From Cochliopodium minus (taxonomy: Eukaryota > Discosea > Himatismenida > Cochliopodiidae), in NCBI GenBank assembly GCA_024220525.1, contig JAMYWO010000016.1:62001-126000 (forward strand): 64,000 bases of DNA. Direction: 5' to 3'. Below, in pieces: positions 12,683 to 25,353 of this stretch; the first letter of the stretch is position 1; every line of letters starts with the position of its first letter. The notes under the pieces are model-generated. The model saw only the letters and a list, made by a program, of their open reading frames with translations, ran no database searches and was not told where the DNA came from. A program made the position numbers and the translations under genes.

Positions 12683-13050
12683 TCATAATAAACTTCTATT
12701 TATCAAATCGTGGTATGCGCCTCTCCTTTCGACCAACTCTTCATGTGTCCCTTCCTCTTCTAGAATTCCGTTATTAAGAACATAAATTTTGTTACTGTTA
12801 CGAATTGTGGAGAGTCTATGTGCAATAAGAATCACTGTTTTTCCAATCATGAGTTTGTCCAATGCTGATAAAGAAAAAATTGAATTAAGTAGTTGATAGT
12901 TTTAAAATGGAAGGAAAAATTTTTTACCCTGTTGAACTAGAAATTCACTTTCAACATCCAAATTGGAGGTAGCCTCATCCAAAACCAAAATCTTTGGACT
13001 TTTTAAGACTGCCCTTGCTTTTAATAATTTTTATTTTTTTATTTTTATTT

Positions 13051-13086
<36 letters not shown>

Positions 13087-13593
13087 ATTTTTCATTTTTT
13101 ATTTTTTATTTTTTATTTTTCATTTTTTATTTTATATTTTATATTTTATATTTTATATTTTTTATTTTTTATTTTTTATTTTTTATTTTTTTATTTACCT
13201 ATAGAAAGTCTTTGTTTTTGACCACCACTTATCAAGATACCTCTAGGTCCTATCAAAGTGTCATAACCATCAGGAAAAGACATAATGAAATCGTGAGCAT
13301 TTGCTTTTTTGGCTGCTTCAGTGATTTCCTCCATTGTGGAGTTGGGATTAGCATATGCAATATTTTCTGAAAAAGAAAATAAATTGGAAAATAAAAAATA
13401 AAAAATAAAAATAAAAATAAAAAATAAAATTAATACCTCTAATAGTTCCAGAAAACAAAAATATGTCTTGAGAAATGTACCCAATCTGGTCACAGAGCCA
13501 ATCTGAATCGATTTCATCAATGTTGACGCCGTCAATTTGTAAGACACCTTCGCTTGGTTCGTACAACTTTAACAACAATTGGGCAACTGTAGT
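12683..13593 (-). pseudogene. ABC-transporter NBD fragment lacking its Walker A and membrane domain
   Basis: Five exons (13437-13593, 13199-13366, 12928-13017, 12683-12864, plus intervening introns; transcribed leftwards) join in phase and end in TGA. The reading starts at [13 protein letters not shown], just after where the Walker A lysine should be. It then covers the Q-loop (YISQDIF), signature [12 protein letters not shown], Walker [14 protein letters not shown] and the switch histidine in LIAHRLSTI. The sequence is ABCB/TAP-like. No Walker A exon or transmembrane domain exists upstream: an (AAAAAT)n repeat (13604-13670) and then the 3' end of the RhoGEF-RhoGAP gene occupy that place. It is either a gene fragment or an assembly join inside the repeat. 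The coding frame itself is intact. Confidence 0.75.
13019..13198. repeat. (ATTTTT)n intronic repeat
   Basis: About 180 bases of imperfect TATTTT/TTTTTA units fill the intron between the ABC signature and Walker B exons. The open frames here that translate to Phe/Ile/Tyr strings are artefacts of this repeat. Confidence 0.9.
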
Positions 13594-13603
13594 CTTTTTT
13601 TTT

Positions 13604-13670
13604 TTTAAAAAATAAAAAATAAAAAATAAAAAAATAAAAAATAAAAAATAAAAAATAAAAAATAAAATTA
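13604..13670. repeat. (AAAAAT)n repeat at the ABC/RhoGAP boundary
   Basis: Perfect hexanucleotide units lie exactly between the 5'-most ABC exon and the last reading frame of the RhoGEF-RhoGAP gene. Both genes are on the minus strand. The missing ABC exons should lie beyond this repeat. Confidence 0.9.
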
Positions 13671-13676
13671 AATCCT

Positions 13677-16600
13677 TCACCTCCATATTTTGATTTTATT
13701 TCTCTTCCCTCCAATCAAAATCTTGACAGTATTGTCGTTCTTGAAATGAGTTTTTTCAAATAAGTTTAACGTAGTACCCCCCGCAAGTTGTCCTGCTATT
13801 TTTAAAATTAATTTTAAAAAAAATTAAAAATAAAAAATAAAAATAACATTAAAAAAATCAGTTTAAAAAAATTTTTCAACATTTTAAAAAAAAATTTTAT
13901 TTTACAACTTCCACACCCAAACTTCTCAATATCTCCATTTTCTTTGAAAATCAAATTTTATTATAAATTATTTTTTTTTTTAATTAAAAAAAAAAGAAAA
14001 TTAATTACCATATTGAATCTAATTTTTTTTTGTAATTTTAAAAAATAATTTATCAAATAATAAAAGAAAAAATTATTGAAAAAATTTAAAAAATATTTTT
14101 TTGTTTTACAAAGATGTGTCCCCACCCAACAGAAAAACTGACCATGTTTTCAAGTGTGAAAACTGATTTAAACTCATTTCTGTTTTGCGAAGTAGTATCT
14201 CCTAATTGTCCATCAGGGTTATATCTGTCAAAAATTTTTAAAAAAAAATTATAAAAAATTTAAAAATAAATCAAAATATTAAAAATAAATCTAAAAGTAT
14301 GAACGACTATTTCATGTTTGGACGCCGTTTGAAATGTGAATTTGTTGGAGAGCCAAAACCGAACCAANAAAATAAATAAAATAAATAAAATAAATAAAAT
14401 AAATAAAATAAATAAAATAAATAAAATAAATAAAATAAATAAAATTAAATGTAAAATAAATAAAAAATTTTTTTATACTTTTAGGAGGGAAGCTGTTTGT
14501 CCGAAAAGTTCCTCTTCGTTGAATTGCTGCTCGTCGAAGAGCTGCATGAATCTTGGGTACATCGCAAAGGTGAAGAGCGTTTCGGGGAGCATTCGGAAGT
14601 AGAGTTTAAGAGTTCCCGTCAAATCGTGAATATTTAAATTTTCGAAATTTACTTTTTAAAAAAATAATTAAAAAAAAAATAAATTTAAAAAAATAATTAA
14701 AAAAAATTAATTTAAAAATAATTAAAATCATTCAAAAAAAAAATAATTAAAAATAATATTTTTTAAAATGAGATTTTTAATTTTGTTTACCTCTTTTTTG
14801 TTGTTCTTCTTGAGGTCCTTTGTCTAGTTTGGATCTTATTTCATCGATAGCTTCTTTGTTACCTGAAATTCTAAAAATACCCTCCGAAGCAACTTTGTTG
14901 TCCTAAAAATAAAAATAATTGATAAAAATAATCATGAATAAAAAATAAAAATGCAGTAATAATAAATAATCGTGAATAAAAAAAAATAGAAGAAAAAATA
15001 AATTGATATAATTAAACAATAAAATCTTTTTTTTTTTTTGAAAATATTTTCAAAAAAATAATCATAAATAAAAATATAAATAACAATATGGATAAAATAA
15101 ATCAAATTTAATTAAATAATTTAAAAAATATAAAAAAATGAAGTATAAAATTAAAAATAATATCAATAAAAAATTAAATATTAAATGAAAATAAATTAAA
15201 TAATTTTTTTTTTAATAGTACCTTCATTAAAGCATCAACACAATTTTTTACAATGAAAGGGATTCCAGAGATGGTGTCTTGACGATTCAAAATGTCAGCT
15301 AGGGGCTTTCCAAAAACACGATCTTTCTGACAATTGTTGAGGGCAGACCGAAGGGAGTCGGTCCAACTGTTCTTTACGTTCACTTTTTCGTGGTAGAAAA
15401 TTATTCTCTGAACGTTTTTGTTTTCTGGATTTACTACGTCGTCAGTGTAAGATATTATACAAGATGAGAATCCTTTTTTATCAAAAAATTTAATTTATAA
15501 AAACTTAGACAAAAAATTTGAAATTTAAAATAAAAAATAAAAACTAATATAAAAATAAAATGAAAAACTAAAAACTAATATAAAAATAAAAAATAAAAAA
15601 TAAAAAATAAATATTATAATAAAATAATTAATAAAAAATTGATAAAATTAAAAAAAATTTTAAAATAATATATAAAACAAAAAACAAAAAACAAATTTAA
15701 AAACAAAAAACAAAAAATTAAAATGAAAAATGAAACACATTTTAAAAATATTTTTAAAATAAATAAAAATTAAATACAAAAATGAAAAATGAAACACATT
15801 TTAAAAATATTTTTAAAATAAATAAAAAAATTAAATGTTGTTTAACCAACAAATTTGTGAAAATAAATTTTTGATTATTTTTACCTTTCTTTTCCATTTC
15901 ACCTCCAGGAAGAAGCTCATCAACAACCTCCAAAGTCTCCATGTTGATCTCATGTTTGACAGAAAGGTTGTCATTCTTCTTCTGCTTGGCAATGATGAGG
16001 ATCTTGTTGAAAAGCAAACAAAGAGCCTCGATCTTCTTCTTCTTCCAGAAAATGAAAAACTTTTCCTTGCAAAGAAGTTTATTTGAAAAGTTGATGTTGT
16101 AGTTCTTTGGGAAGATCACTTTCTTTTGTATGTCGATTATTTTTGCGCGGTTGGAGGATGATGCTAGCTGTTCTCCTATGAATACTGTTACTGCGTCGAT
16201 TGTTCGGAATGCGCTTTCTAGGTCTTTGTAGCCTGTGTGTGTTGGCGGTGTTGAATCTGTGAGGAGTTTGAGATGGTATCTTTTAAATGAAAAAAAATTA
16301 AGAAAATTTATCTGTAAAATAAAAAAATAAAAAAATAAAAATAAAATAAAAAATAGTGTTTAATTATTAAAAAATTATAAAATTAAAATTAAATAAATAA
16401 TAAAAAACAATGGTTTCAAACAGAAAAAATAAAAAATAAAAATTTAAATTAAATTAAAAAATTCAAATTAAATAAATAATAAAAAACAATCGTTTCAAAC
16501 ATAAAATAAAAAATAGCAATAAGATATAACAATGAAAATTAAAAAAAAGGTATAATCGAACAATAACAGTTTTTTTTAAAAAAAGAAATGTTACTGGTAT

Positions 16601-19169
16601 GTGTTGAGATGGTTGATTGGAAGACTTAGGAGAGATCTTAGGGAAAGTTCCATGAGGGCGGAAGAGTGCAATTGCTCCTTTTCGGTGACCCATATCTGGA
16701 ACTTTTTGTTGTTGTCGAGGTTTTTCATGAGGACATCTGACGCAGTCTTGAAATTGTACACATATTCTCCGTAGACTTTCAAATGAGGTGCGATTTTGAT
16801 CAACAAAGTACCAACATCATCAACCAAAGGAAACCTCTCTTTTTTTTATTCAAAAAAAAAAGATTAATTAGATAAAAAAATACAAAATGACTTTAAAAAA
16901 ATAAATTTATTTTAAACTGAAGTTAATCAATTTCTTTTTAAATCTTTGATTTTGGAGAATTAAAAAAAATTTTAATGAAAAAAAAATATTTAAAATTTTT
17001 TTAAAAATGAAACAAAAAAAAAAATTAAAAAAAAAAATGCTATTTAAATTCTTTAATTGTACCTTCAATCTGAGTTAATTCCGCACCCAAAACTTTGTGT
17101 AAACTAACAATTTCCTTCAAGTTGGAAAACAAAGTGGTGGCATCCTCTTTAGACAAAAGACCATGCTTCCAAGCTTTTCCATCCACAAGGGGGACGACAA
17201 ACTCCCTATTTGTGATGGTGATCTGGTTGAAGTAGATCCTCTCCTTCTTCATTAAAGAGATGAAGATTTTGTTTCTTTCGTACAAAGAAGGGTTGAGTTG
17301 GTACGCCTTCCTTGCTCTTATGTATTTCGATCTGCACAAAAATTCTCTTATGATAGACTGCAGTCTATTTAAATAAAAAAAGTTTTATAAAAATTTAAAA
17401 TGAAAAAAATATTTCAAAATAAAAAAAATAACTCTAAAAAAATGATTCTAAAAAAAATAATTAAATATAAAATTAAAGTAGTAAAAAAAATTATTTTAAA
17501 CATAAATTTTTTTATAATTCAAACCTTAAAACGCCGTTTAGAACAGAGTCAGCACGGAGAATGTTGGAAGTCACTTCTGTGATATTGGAGAGCAACATCT
17601 CATCTCCTTCGTTAATCAAAAAATTGTTTTTGGACTTTTCTACAATGTTTAATATTTCTACAGAATCGATGGGTGGTACTTTTAGAACGCTCAAAAAAGT
17701 TCTGAAAACACCCAAATAATTAGTGTACTGTTTTTTAAAATAAATAATTTTTAAAATTAGTTTTAAAAAAAAAAATTAGTTTTTTTTACTCTTTCTTTTA
17801 TTTCTTTTTTTTTTATTAAATCTTCCCATTTTTCTACGTAATTTTTGGCGACAAAAGTTTTTTTAAATTGTTGTTTTCTCATGGTGGTCTGTCTCAAAGT
17901 CTGCACTGATAGAATAGTGTTACTCCCTCCCATGTTCTTTTTGTGTGATTCCATCTCACTTATTTCTACTAATTTCAACAATTTTCCTATGAAAATTAAA
18001 GTTATATTTCCCAAAAATATATCAGCGGATATTAATTTATTAATTAAAAGTTTTCATTTTTAAATGTTTGCTTTAAGAGAATATTTAAATTTCTATTAAA
18101 AAAGTTATTCCCACAATTTAAGAAATTTTTTACCTGTTATTTTCTTTTCTGTTGGCTCAAATACATTCGGATCAGATTCCAATTTTGGACTGACAGAACC
18201 TTGTTCTGGTTTTGTTTCTCCTCCTCCACACTTTGGACATGTGGACTGCTGTTTTCCACGATAGATGGTATTGCATCTTGGGCATTTTTTGGTTTCTATC
18301 TTTTCAGGGACAGGGGGAACAACTTTTTTGGATTTTTCGGGCAATTTTGGAACCATTCTTTGAGGTTTTTCTGGATCAACATGATTAATTGGTGTATCTT
18401 CTAATTTTAATTCAGTCAATTCGGAGATATTATTATTATCATTAGATGTTCTAATATTATTATTATTATCATTTGATGTTCTATTGTTATTGATATTATC
18501 ATTTGATGCTCTATTCAAAAAATCATTGCTCTTTTTGCTTGGTTTATATGCATTATATGTCACTGTTTTTTTCAATGGATCTTTGGGTGATTCAAGGGGC
18601 TGATCCCTAGGAGATTCTCCCTTCTGATCATTATTAGATGTTCTTGGCAATACCTTCACAGGCTGCTCCACATGTGTAGTATTAACACTGCTCAATAAAG
18701 GAGGAGGTTTGGGAAGATCATTATTGGATGATACCTTTGGAGGAAGTGTGGGTGGAATCTTTTTGCCTATATCTTTAGTTATTTCCTTCATTTCGTTTGA
18801 TTTGGTAGGTAATGTGGGTAAGATTTTTTTTGGTGTTTTGAGTGGTTCATCCTTCCTTGGTGATTCTACTTTCCTTGGCGATTCTATCTTCCTAGGCGAT
18901 TTCCCTATTTTGATTTGTATTTCCTTTTGATTTTCCTCTTCCTCTTCATCCTCTTCTTCGTCTCCATCTTCATCTATCTTTGTTTTTGTATTATTGTGTT
19001 TTGGTGATAATGGTAAGTTATATTTTGGTATTGGGGGCGGTGGTCCATTTGTCGTTGAATTTTGCTCTTTTTTTATTGCTATTTTTTTGACTAATGTGGG
19101 TAATTGTTTCTTTACCAAAATTGGTAATTGTTTTTTGATTGGTGGCTTTGTTTCAACATTATCAGTCAT
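13677..19169 (-). CDS. RhoGEF (DH-PH)-RhoGAP protein with N-terminal zinc ribbon
   Basis: Large minus-strand gene starting at 19169. Exons joining in phase: 18134-19169, 17790-17986, 17525-17727, 17063-17364, 16595-16838, 15885-16279, 15222-15472, 14791-14902 and 14479-14651. The N-terminus is Pro/Lys-rich and disordered, with a zinc ribbon (CPRC, then CPKC, near residue 297). A DH domain follows (ERIYFNQI to LPINHLNTYQ), then PH (KIEALCLLFNKILIIA to SWTDSLRSALN), then RhoGAP (VFGKPLADIL, the arginine finger in SEGIFRISG, TGTLKLYFRMLPE). Later RhoGAP pieces (SKHEIVV near 14300; TLENMVSFSVGWGHIF near 14120) are present, but their junctions do not fit. A single N at 14367 sits where an acceptor is missing. 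The tail to TGA at 13677 is uncertain. The protein would both load and hydrolyse GTP on Rho/Rac. Confidence 0.8.
14366..14452. repeat. AAAATAAAT tandem repeat next to a single N
   Basis: Nine-base units repeated about nine times inside a RhoGAP intron, starting at the lone N at 14367. The expected 3' splice site of the adjoining exon is absent here, so sequence was probably lost at this join. Confidence 0.8.
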
Positions 19170-19458
19170 TTTTATACTTTATATTGATCAATACCGTCAA
19201 ATAAAAAAAAAATATGAATTTATATCACTCAAATTTTTTTTTTTTCTTTCTCCCTTTAAAAAAATTTCAAATTGTTTAAACTAAAAAAGATTTGAATCAA
19301 AAAAGCTTGAATATTTGTTGAATAATAAATTTATACCTTTTTTTTTGATCTCAATTCAATTATAAAAAATTATCTATAATTATTCAGTTGAAAGAAATAA
19401 AATTTCAGAAAAAAATAAATAAAAAAAAAAGCAGCTCTTTTTGAAAAATTAACAACAA

Positions 19459-20238
19459 ATGGATTTATTGATGGGATATGCAGATGATGAAGATAATAAA
19501 GTAAATGAAGAAGAATTGGAAAACAAAAATAATGATAATGAGGAAGTGGTGAAGGAGATAAAGAAATTTATTCCTGAAAAGAAAGATCCAAAGGGATCAT
19601 TCTTTAATCTTCCTCCACCAAAAAAAATACAAACAATAAATTTGAGTGTAAACACAACATCCAATAATGATGAAGAAGATGAAGATGATCTCAAGGCCAA
19701 AAGATTCAAGATGGAAAGGGAAAATCAAGATAAACCTAAATCCTTCAAAGATTTGCTTCCAAAGCCCAAAAAACCAACTGAAGAAAAGAAATCTGAAGAA
19801 ATAGTAAAAGAAGATCCTATTGTTCCAAAAATAATCCTCTCAGAGGATGATATTGGACCATCTGTTCCTAGCAAATCTGATTATAACAATGATTGGGAAT
19901 GGTATAGGGAAGTGAATGAAGAAGAGCCAGATAATGGAAGCATCTCTGATAAATTCAATCCATGGCAAAATAGTGTATCTAATAAATCAAATTTCAAAGA
20001 AATAACACAAAATGATTTGTTAGATAAATCTTACGAAGAAAAAGTATATGGAAAACATTATGCTCAATATTTTGACAGATCCAATCCTCATGCAATGCCA
20101 TCAGTGGTTGCTAAAAGGAGGCATCAAATCTCTGCTCTTGCTTATGAACATCATGCAAATCAAGTCTTGATGGATGAAAGAAAGACCAATGCCAAAAAAA
20201 CAAAGAATGAAGTAAAAAGCAAATATGGATGGTTATAA
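19459..20238 (+). CDS. PRCC-family nuclear protein
   Basis: Intronless, 259 codons. The N-terminus starts MDLLMGYADDED, as in the family, and is followed by an acidic and Pro/Lys-rich disordered middle. The C-terminal 60 residues carry the conserved PRCC signature: FKEITQNDLLD, then KRRHQISALAYEHHANQ, and the final KSKYGWL (KYGF in animals). Human PRCC is a nuclear protein linked to the mitotic checkpoint and associated with splicing factors. Length is shorter than the human protein (about 490 aa) because the proline-rich region is reduced. It diverges from the RhoGEF gene at 19169, sharing a 290-base intergenic region of homopolymers. Confidence 0.85.
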   Translation: MDLLMGYADDEDNKVNEEELENKNNDNEEVVKEIKKFIPEKKDPKGSFFNLPPPKKIQTINLSVNTTSNNDEEDEDDLKAKRFKMERENQDKPKSFKDLLPKPKKPTEEKKSEEIVKEDPIVPKIILSEDDIGPSVPSKSDYNNDWEWYREVNEEEPDNGSISDKFNPWQNSVSNKSNFKEITQNDLLDKSYEEKVYGKHYAQYFDRSNPHAMPSVVAKRRHQISALAYEHHANQVLMDERKTNAKKTKNEVKSKYGWL

Positions 20239-20758
20239 AATGAAGATCTTTTTTATTTGATTATTTTTCTTTTTATTTTTTATTGTTTGATATTAAACTT
20301 TTAGTTGCACCTTGTATTCTCTTTTTTTTTTATTCAACCATCTTTTTCTCTTACATATTCAAATGTCAAAGTCATATCTTCCAAATCTTCCTATCTTATC
20401 GAATTCAATTTTTTTTTTTCTTATATTTTTCCCAGAAACAGATTTCCTAAATCACCTCACTTTTATAAGATTGATTGAACAATTTTAATACCACTATTTT
20501 GCTGGTTTGGAAATCTCTTTTTCTACATCAGTGAATAAAAATGAAATATTCTTTTGAAAATAAAAAAAAAAGAANNNNNNNNNNNNNNNNNNNNNNNNNN
20601 NNNNNNNNNNNNNNNNNNNNNNNNNNNNNNNNNNNNNNNNNNNNNNNNNNNNNNNNNNNNNNNNNNNNNNNNNNTTTGCTGGTTTGGAAATCTCTTTTTC
20701 TACATCAGTGAATAAAAATGAAATATTCTTTTGAAAATAAAAAAAAAAGAAAAAAAAA
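20239..20758. other. Intergenic region with 100-N gap and duplicated flanks
   Basis: No gene is seen. The gap occupies 20575-20674. The 77 bases before it (20498-20574) are identical to the 77 bases after it (20675-20751), and both start TTTGCTGGTTTGG. This is the usual sign of two contigs that overlap but were not merged, so the true distance is probably zero or negative. Confidence 0.9.
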
Positions 20759-23517
20759 ATGATTGTCAAATACATCATTTTATTATGTTCTTTTATTGTA
20801 TTGATATCATCCAATACTATGGAAGGGGTAAAATAAAGAATTATATTGAATGGAAATTTGATATTTAATTTTTCTTTTTTCTTCAAGCTTATATTTTATG
20901 ATAGAACCAATCCCAATCTAGATAATGGTATAATAAAACAAAATATCGATTTACTTTTGAAATTTTTTTTTTATACTTTAGGATTTGGATTATACCCTCA
21001 AAATTTAAATCTACAATCAAGTAAAATACAATTCAAGAATATTACAAGCCAAGAAACATTATTAAGAAGGTATATAAAATTTTTACTAAATGAGGGTGAT
21101 TAGAAAGTGACAATTTAAATTAATCAAACAATAATTGGTTAATTGATGTATATATCAGAATATTTTATAAATTGAATGATTACTCAATTAAATACACCAT
21201 TATCAAAATTTTGAAATGTTAATTTATTAGAGGAGCATCAATATATGGAATAAAGAAAGTATTTATGCAACAAAAACTTGGATTTTTGGTATATGGGAGA
21301 ATAACGATATCAGATACAGTAAGATATCATCAAGTGGCTCTATTCACCAAAGATGAAGTGAGGCCATTTTCTACACAGATAGATGCAGAAATGATAAGCT
21401 CAGTGACTTATCTATCAGGAGATGAAATAGTATTGATAGGAGATATAAACTTTGTTGGGCCATCAAAGCTAATTGCAAACAATATTGTAAGATTTTTTTT
21501 AAATAAAAAAATATAAATTTAATAATCATTTATTTTAAAGGTGAAATGTAATTTGTGGACATCTCAATGCTCTCAGCTTCAAGGTAATTGTTTAATTTCT
21601 TTCCTTTTTGTTTCTGAATCATTTTCTTTTATTCAGGGGTTTTCCAAACTGGATTGGAGTATCTCACTAATTTTATAAGTTCTTCGGGTGATGGTCAAGG
21701 GAGAGTTTACCTAACTTACCAAAAAGACAAACTTGGAATAGTAATTCAATTATAAAATTTATTAAACTCTTTTAATATTTTTTTAAAAAAGACTTCAATC
21801 TCATTTACATATTGGGATGATAATCTCCAAGATTGGATAGAATTATTAGATATTTTAGGAGAGATAGGAAATTTAGGCAAATTTTTTTTATTGTTATTAT
21901 TTAAAACTTATTTTCAACTAATTTTTCTTTCATTATTTATTTTTAAACTTCTTTCTATGAAATTTTAGTATATTATACTTTGGCTTTCCCAAACTTCAAT
22001 GTGGTTATATTTGGACAATCTCTCATGCTCCCTGCGAATAAATTATGTAATCAACAAGAAGGAATGATATATTGGTACGATTTTAACAGAGACTGTTTTT
22101 ATGGAGATGAGGAAAGTTATAGTTTTCATGGAATTAATTTCGGGGTGAAAGGGAGGGCTAGTATGACTCTCAACGTTTTTTTTTTGGCATATGATGGTAA
22201 TAATGCTTTTTTTTCAATCCTTAATTATTATTTTATTTTGTTTTTTCTAGGAATTATCAAGTATGAAAGAGATACTGATACTAATACTGGAAAGTATATA
22301 AATGTAACAGGAAACTTAAAGAGCTATTTCCCCGATACTCCTGGATTTAACACCTCTTTTTCGATGGTTTCTGACGAAGAAGGGAGAATTTTTGTTGTAT
22401 TGCCCATCACAGGAGAAGTAGCTACAATGGACGAAGATTATCCTGGAATTTGGACAAAGTTAGGTAAATAAAAATTAAAACAATATTGATTGATTTTTTA
22501 ATTGAAATATTTTATTTAAATTATAAAATTTTTTTAATTAGCTAATAATATCTGTCCTTCCCCTAATGTACTGTATAGCACAAAACATTTGTTTGACACG
22601 TTCGAAGGAAAGATCTATTACCCTTGCCCTGGTCTTTTCGAGAGAAATACATCAATTGAAGTCTACCAATCAAATTTGTTCATGCATGAAAAGTCAGAGA
22701 TAGATCCTAATCTTTCCCAAAGAAATATCATTTTAAAACAAAACTATTCTGAACCTATCATCTATTCTCAAATGAACAAAAGTTTTGATATTGGTCCTTT
22801 GTCAAGAATTTGTACATGGTAAAAAACACCATCTTTTTAAAGAAATTTGTTAATTTTTTGTTTACTCTTATTTTAAAAGTGGAGAACAGTTCTTTGTAAT
22901 GGGAGATTTCAATTACTTTACTTCTGTTGATAATTTTGTCAACGGACAAGCCTTTTGGAATGGGACACAGTGGGAGGAGACACATTTAGACATCATCAAC
23001 TATGAAAATACTGAAAAGTTCCATTGTGCATCATTGAATGACGTTCTCTACATAGGATACATCGACTCCCACTTCCAAATCAACTTAGCTGCAAGAGACT
23101 GTAAAGTGAAGCATGCACCATGGACAATAAAAAATTTGAATACGACACAGTACACTTTGAACTCCTTCACAGTGAATAGAGAAAGGGGGTTGGTGTTGCT
23201 GGGTATGAGTCATATCATGTCGGATCTCATGAGAATCATGACTGTAGATATTTCTGACATTGCTGCTCCCTCCCAAGTCATCTACGAAGATGGGAACTAT
23301 GCGTTCCAAGTGAATACCCTTGCTTCATACAAAGATTCGATTTATATCGGCGGGAAATTCAATATCACTTTGGGCCCAGAAAACACCACCTTTAACTCTT
23401 TGGTTCGTTATGACATTACTGGTCCTGGCATGAATAAAGGTGTTTATGTACCTATCAATGGTACTACCACTCCAATAGGTAACTAACTTTTTTTGAAATT
23501 CTTTCATTTTTAATTAT

Positions 23518-23549
<32 letters not shown>

Positions 23550-24880
23550 TTCTCATTTTTCAAAAATTTTTATTTATTACTAATTTCTTATTTTTTAAAT
23601 TATTTCTCTCAAACTTAATAAAGATGCGGAAATAAACATATTGGCTGTACATGAGAATTCCATCCTTTACATTGGGGGGTATTTCACGAGATTGGGTCTA
23701 AAACAATTTTCTAGCATTGCTGGATACGATATGGATACTGGAGATTGGGCATCCATTAATTACAGACTTCAAGGATTTGAACCAAAACGTAATAATTTGT
23801 TTTCTTTAAAAAAAATTTTTTTCTTTACTGTTTATAATGTATTTACATTTTTTCAATTATTTTGAAATAATTTTTTATTGAGAATCATTCTTATTTTTGT
23901 TTCTTTAATTTCACATTTTCAATTATTTGAAATTTTTTAAAAACAATTTACTTTTAAATAGTTATTTCATTTTAAAAATTTTTTGGTTTATTTTTGATTT
24001 TTTAAAACATTTTAATTTTATTTTTGAATTCTTAATTTCTATATTTTAAATTCTTAAAAAACATTTTTAATTTCTTGAAAAAAAAAAAAAAAAACATTTT
24101 TAATTTTTGTTATTTTTGAAATTTTGATACAATTTAAATTTTTTGATTCATTCAAAAAAAAAACAGCCCAAGAAAAAGTGATAGACATGTACAAAGCAAA
24201 CTACACAGGATCACCATTATACGTGCTAACATACACAGAAGGAGTGAACTTCAGAAAGCTGTACTACCAACAAGAAAACTCCGCCTTCTCCATCCTCAAC
24301 TACCATTGCGACGCGATGAACATCCTCTCCTACAAAGGCCCCTTTTTCAATCAGACTTTGATCATTCTTGTTTCTGCTGGCGCCAGTTTTATTTTCATCA
24401 TTGCTTTGTCTCTCATCATCTTTTTGGTACATATGCACAAAAAGAACAAGAAAAAGTTTTTGTACTTGCAGATTCCTGACTACAGCGGAAATTCCATCGA
24501 AGACAATTTACAAGTAAAAAAATTTTTTTTTTTTTTATTTTTTATTTTTATTTTTTCAATTTTTTTTTATTTTTTTATTTTTTTGTTTTTTTATTTTTTT
24601 ATTTTTTTTTTTTTTTTATTGATTGATTTTTTCATTTAAAATTTAATTCACTTATTTTTATTCTTTTTGTTTCCATTTTCATTATTTTTTATTTTTTTTA
24701 TTTTTCATTTGATTTCCATACATTTTATTTAGTTCATACTTTTTATTTCATTCTTATTTTATTCATTCTTTTATTTTTTATTTTTTAAAACAGCATTTGA
24801 TGGAGGATAATTCTGTTACTAAATTGAACCAGAAAGATCTCATACTAGGAGATTTAATAGGATCTGGAGGACAAGCCATG
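20759..24880 (+). CDS. Rax2-like propeller receptor, kinase domain cut after the glycine loop
   Basis: A multi-exon gene starting with a signal peptide (MIVKYIILLCSFIVLIS). The ectodomain (about 20890-24320) contains repeats of the Rax2/kelch-like type: VIFGQSLMLP, EQFFVMGDFNYF, DSIYIGGKFN and NSILYIGGYFTRLG followed by SIAGYDMDTGDW. N-glycosylation sites are frequent. One membrane helix (LIILVSAGASFIFIIALSLIIFL, near 24355-24425) is followed by basic residues. The last recognisable exon, 24794-24880, reads DLILGDLIGSGGQAM, a protein-kinase glycine-rich loop. No further kinase exon follows. After a 470-base ATTTTT-rich intron the next exon belongs to FHIP. I infer a tyrosine-kinase-like receptor whose kinase core is missing. 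Several ectodomain exon borders are approximate. Confidence 0.65.
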
Positions 24881-25353
24881 GTAAACAATTTTTTTTTAAT
24901 ATCTAATTTTTTTTGATTTTATTTTTGATTTTATTTTTATTTTTTATTTTTTATTTTTTATTTTTTATTTTTCAATTTTATTGTTTTTAATTTTTAATTT
25001 TTTCAATTTAATTTTTTAAATTTAATTTTATTATTTTTCATTTTTTTAATTTTATATTTCAATTTTTTATTTTTTAAATTTTAATAAATTTTAATTTCAT
25101 TATTTTTTATTATTATTTATTGTTCATTTTTATTTTTTTATTTTTCATATAACATTCATTCTTTTACTTATTTTCATTTTTATTCTTTGTTTTAATCTGT
25201 TTATTTTTAATTTTAATCAATCATTTTTATTTATTTTTATTATTTTTTTCATTTAATTTGATCAAATGATATTTTATTATTTTTTTATTTTTTGTTCATT
25301 TTTTTGATTTTCTAGTACATATTTTCATTTTTATTTTTTATTCATTTAAATAG

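Noticed and set aside
12963-13370. Long Phe/Ile/Tyr-rich open frames over the ATTTTT repeats, as also at 38363-38620, 39711-39986 and 44451-44755
   Set aside because: They translate hexanucleotide intron repeats; the real exons lie on either side on the coding strand.
14105-14220. RCC1 repeat suggested by NPDGQLGDTT and VGWGHIF
   Set aside because: The reading fits the end of the RhoGAP domain (TLENMVSF, like the conserved N-M-T-L-E-N-L segment) in the right order after the RhoGAP exons.
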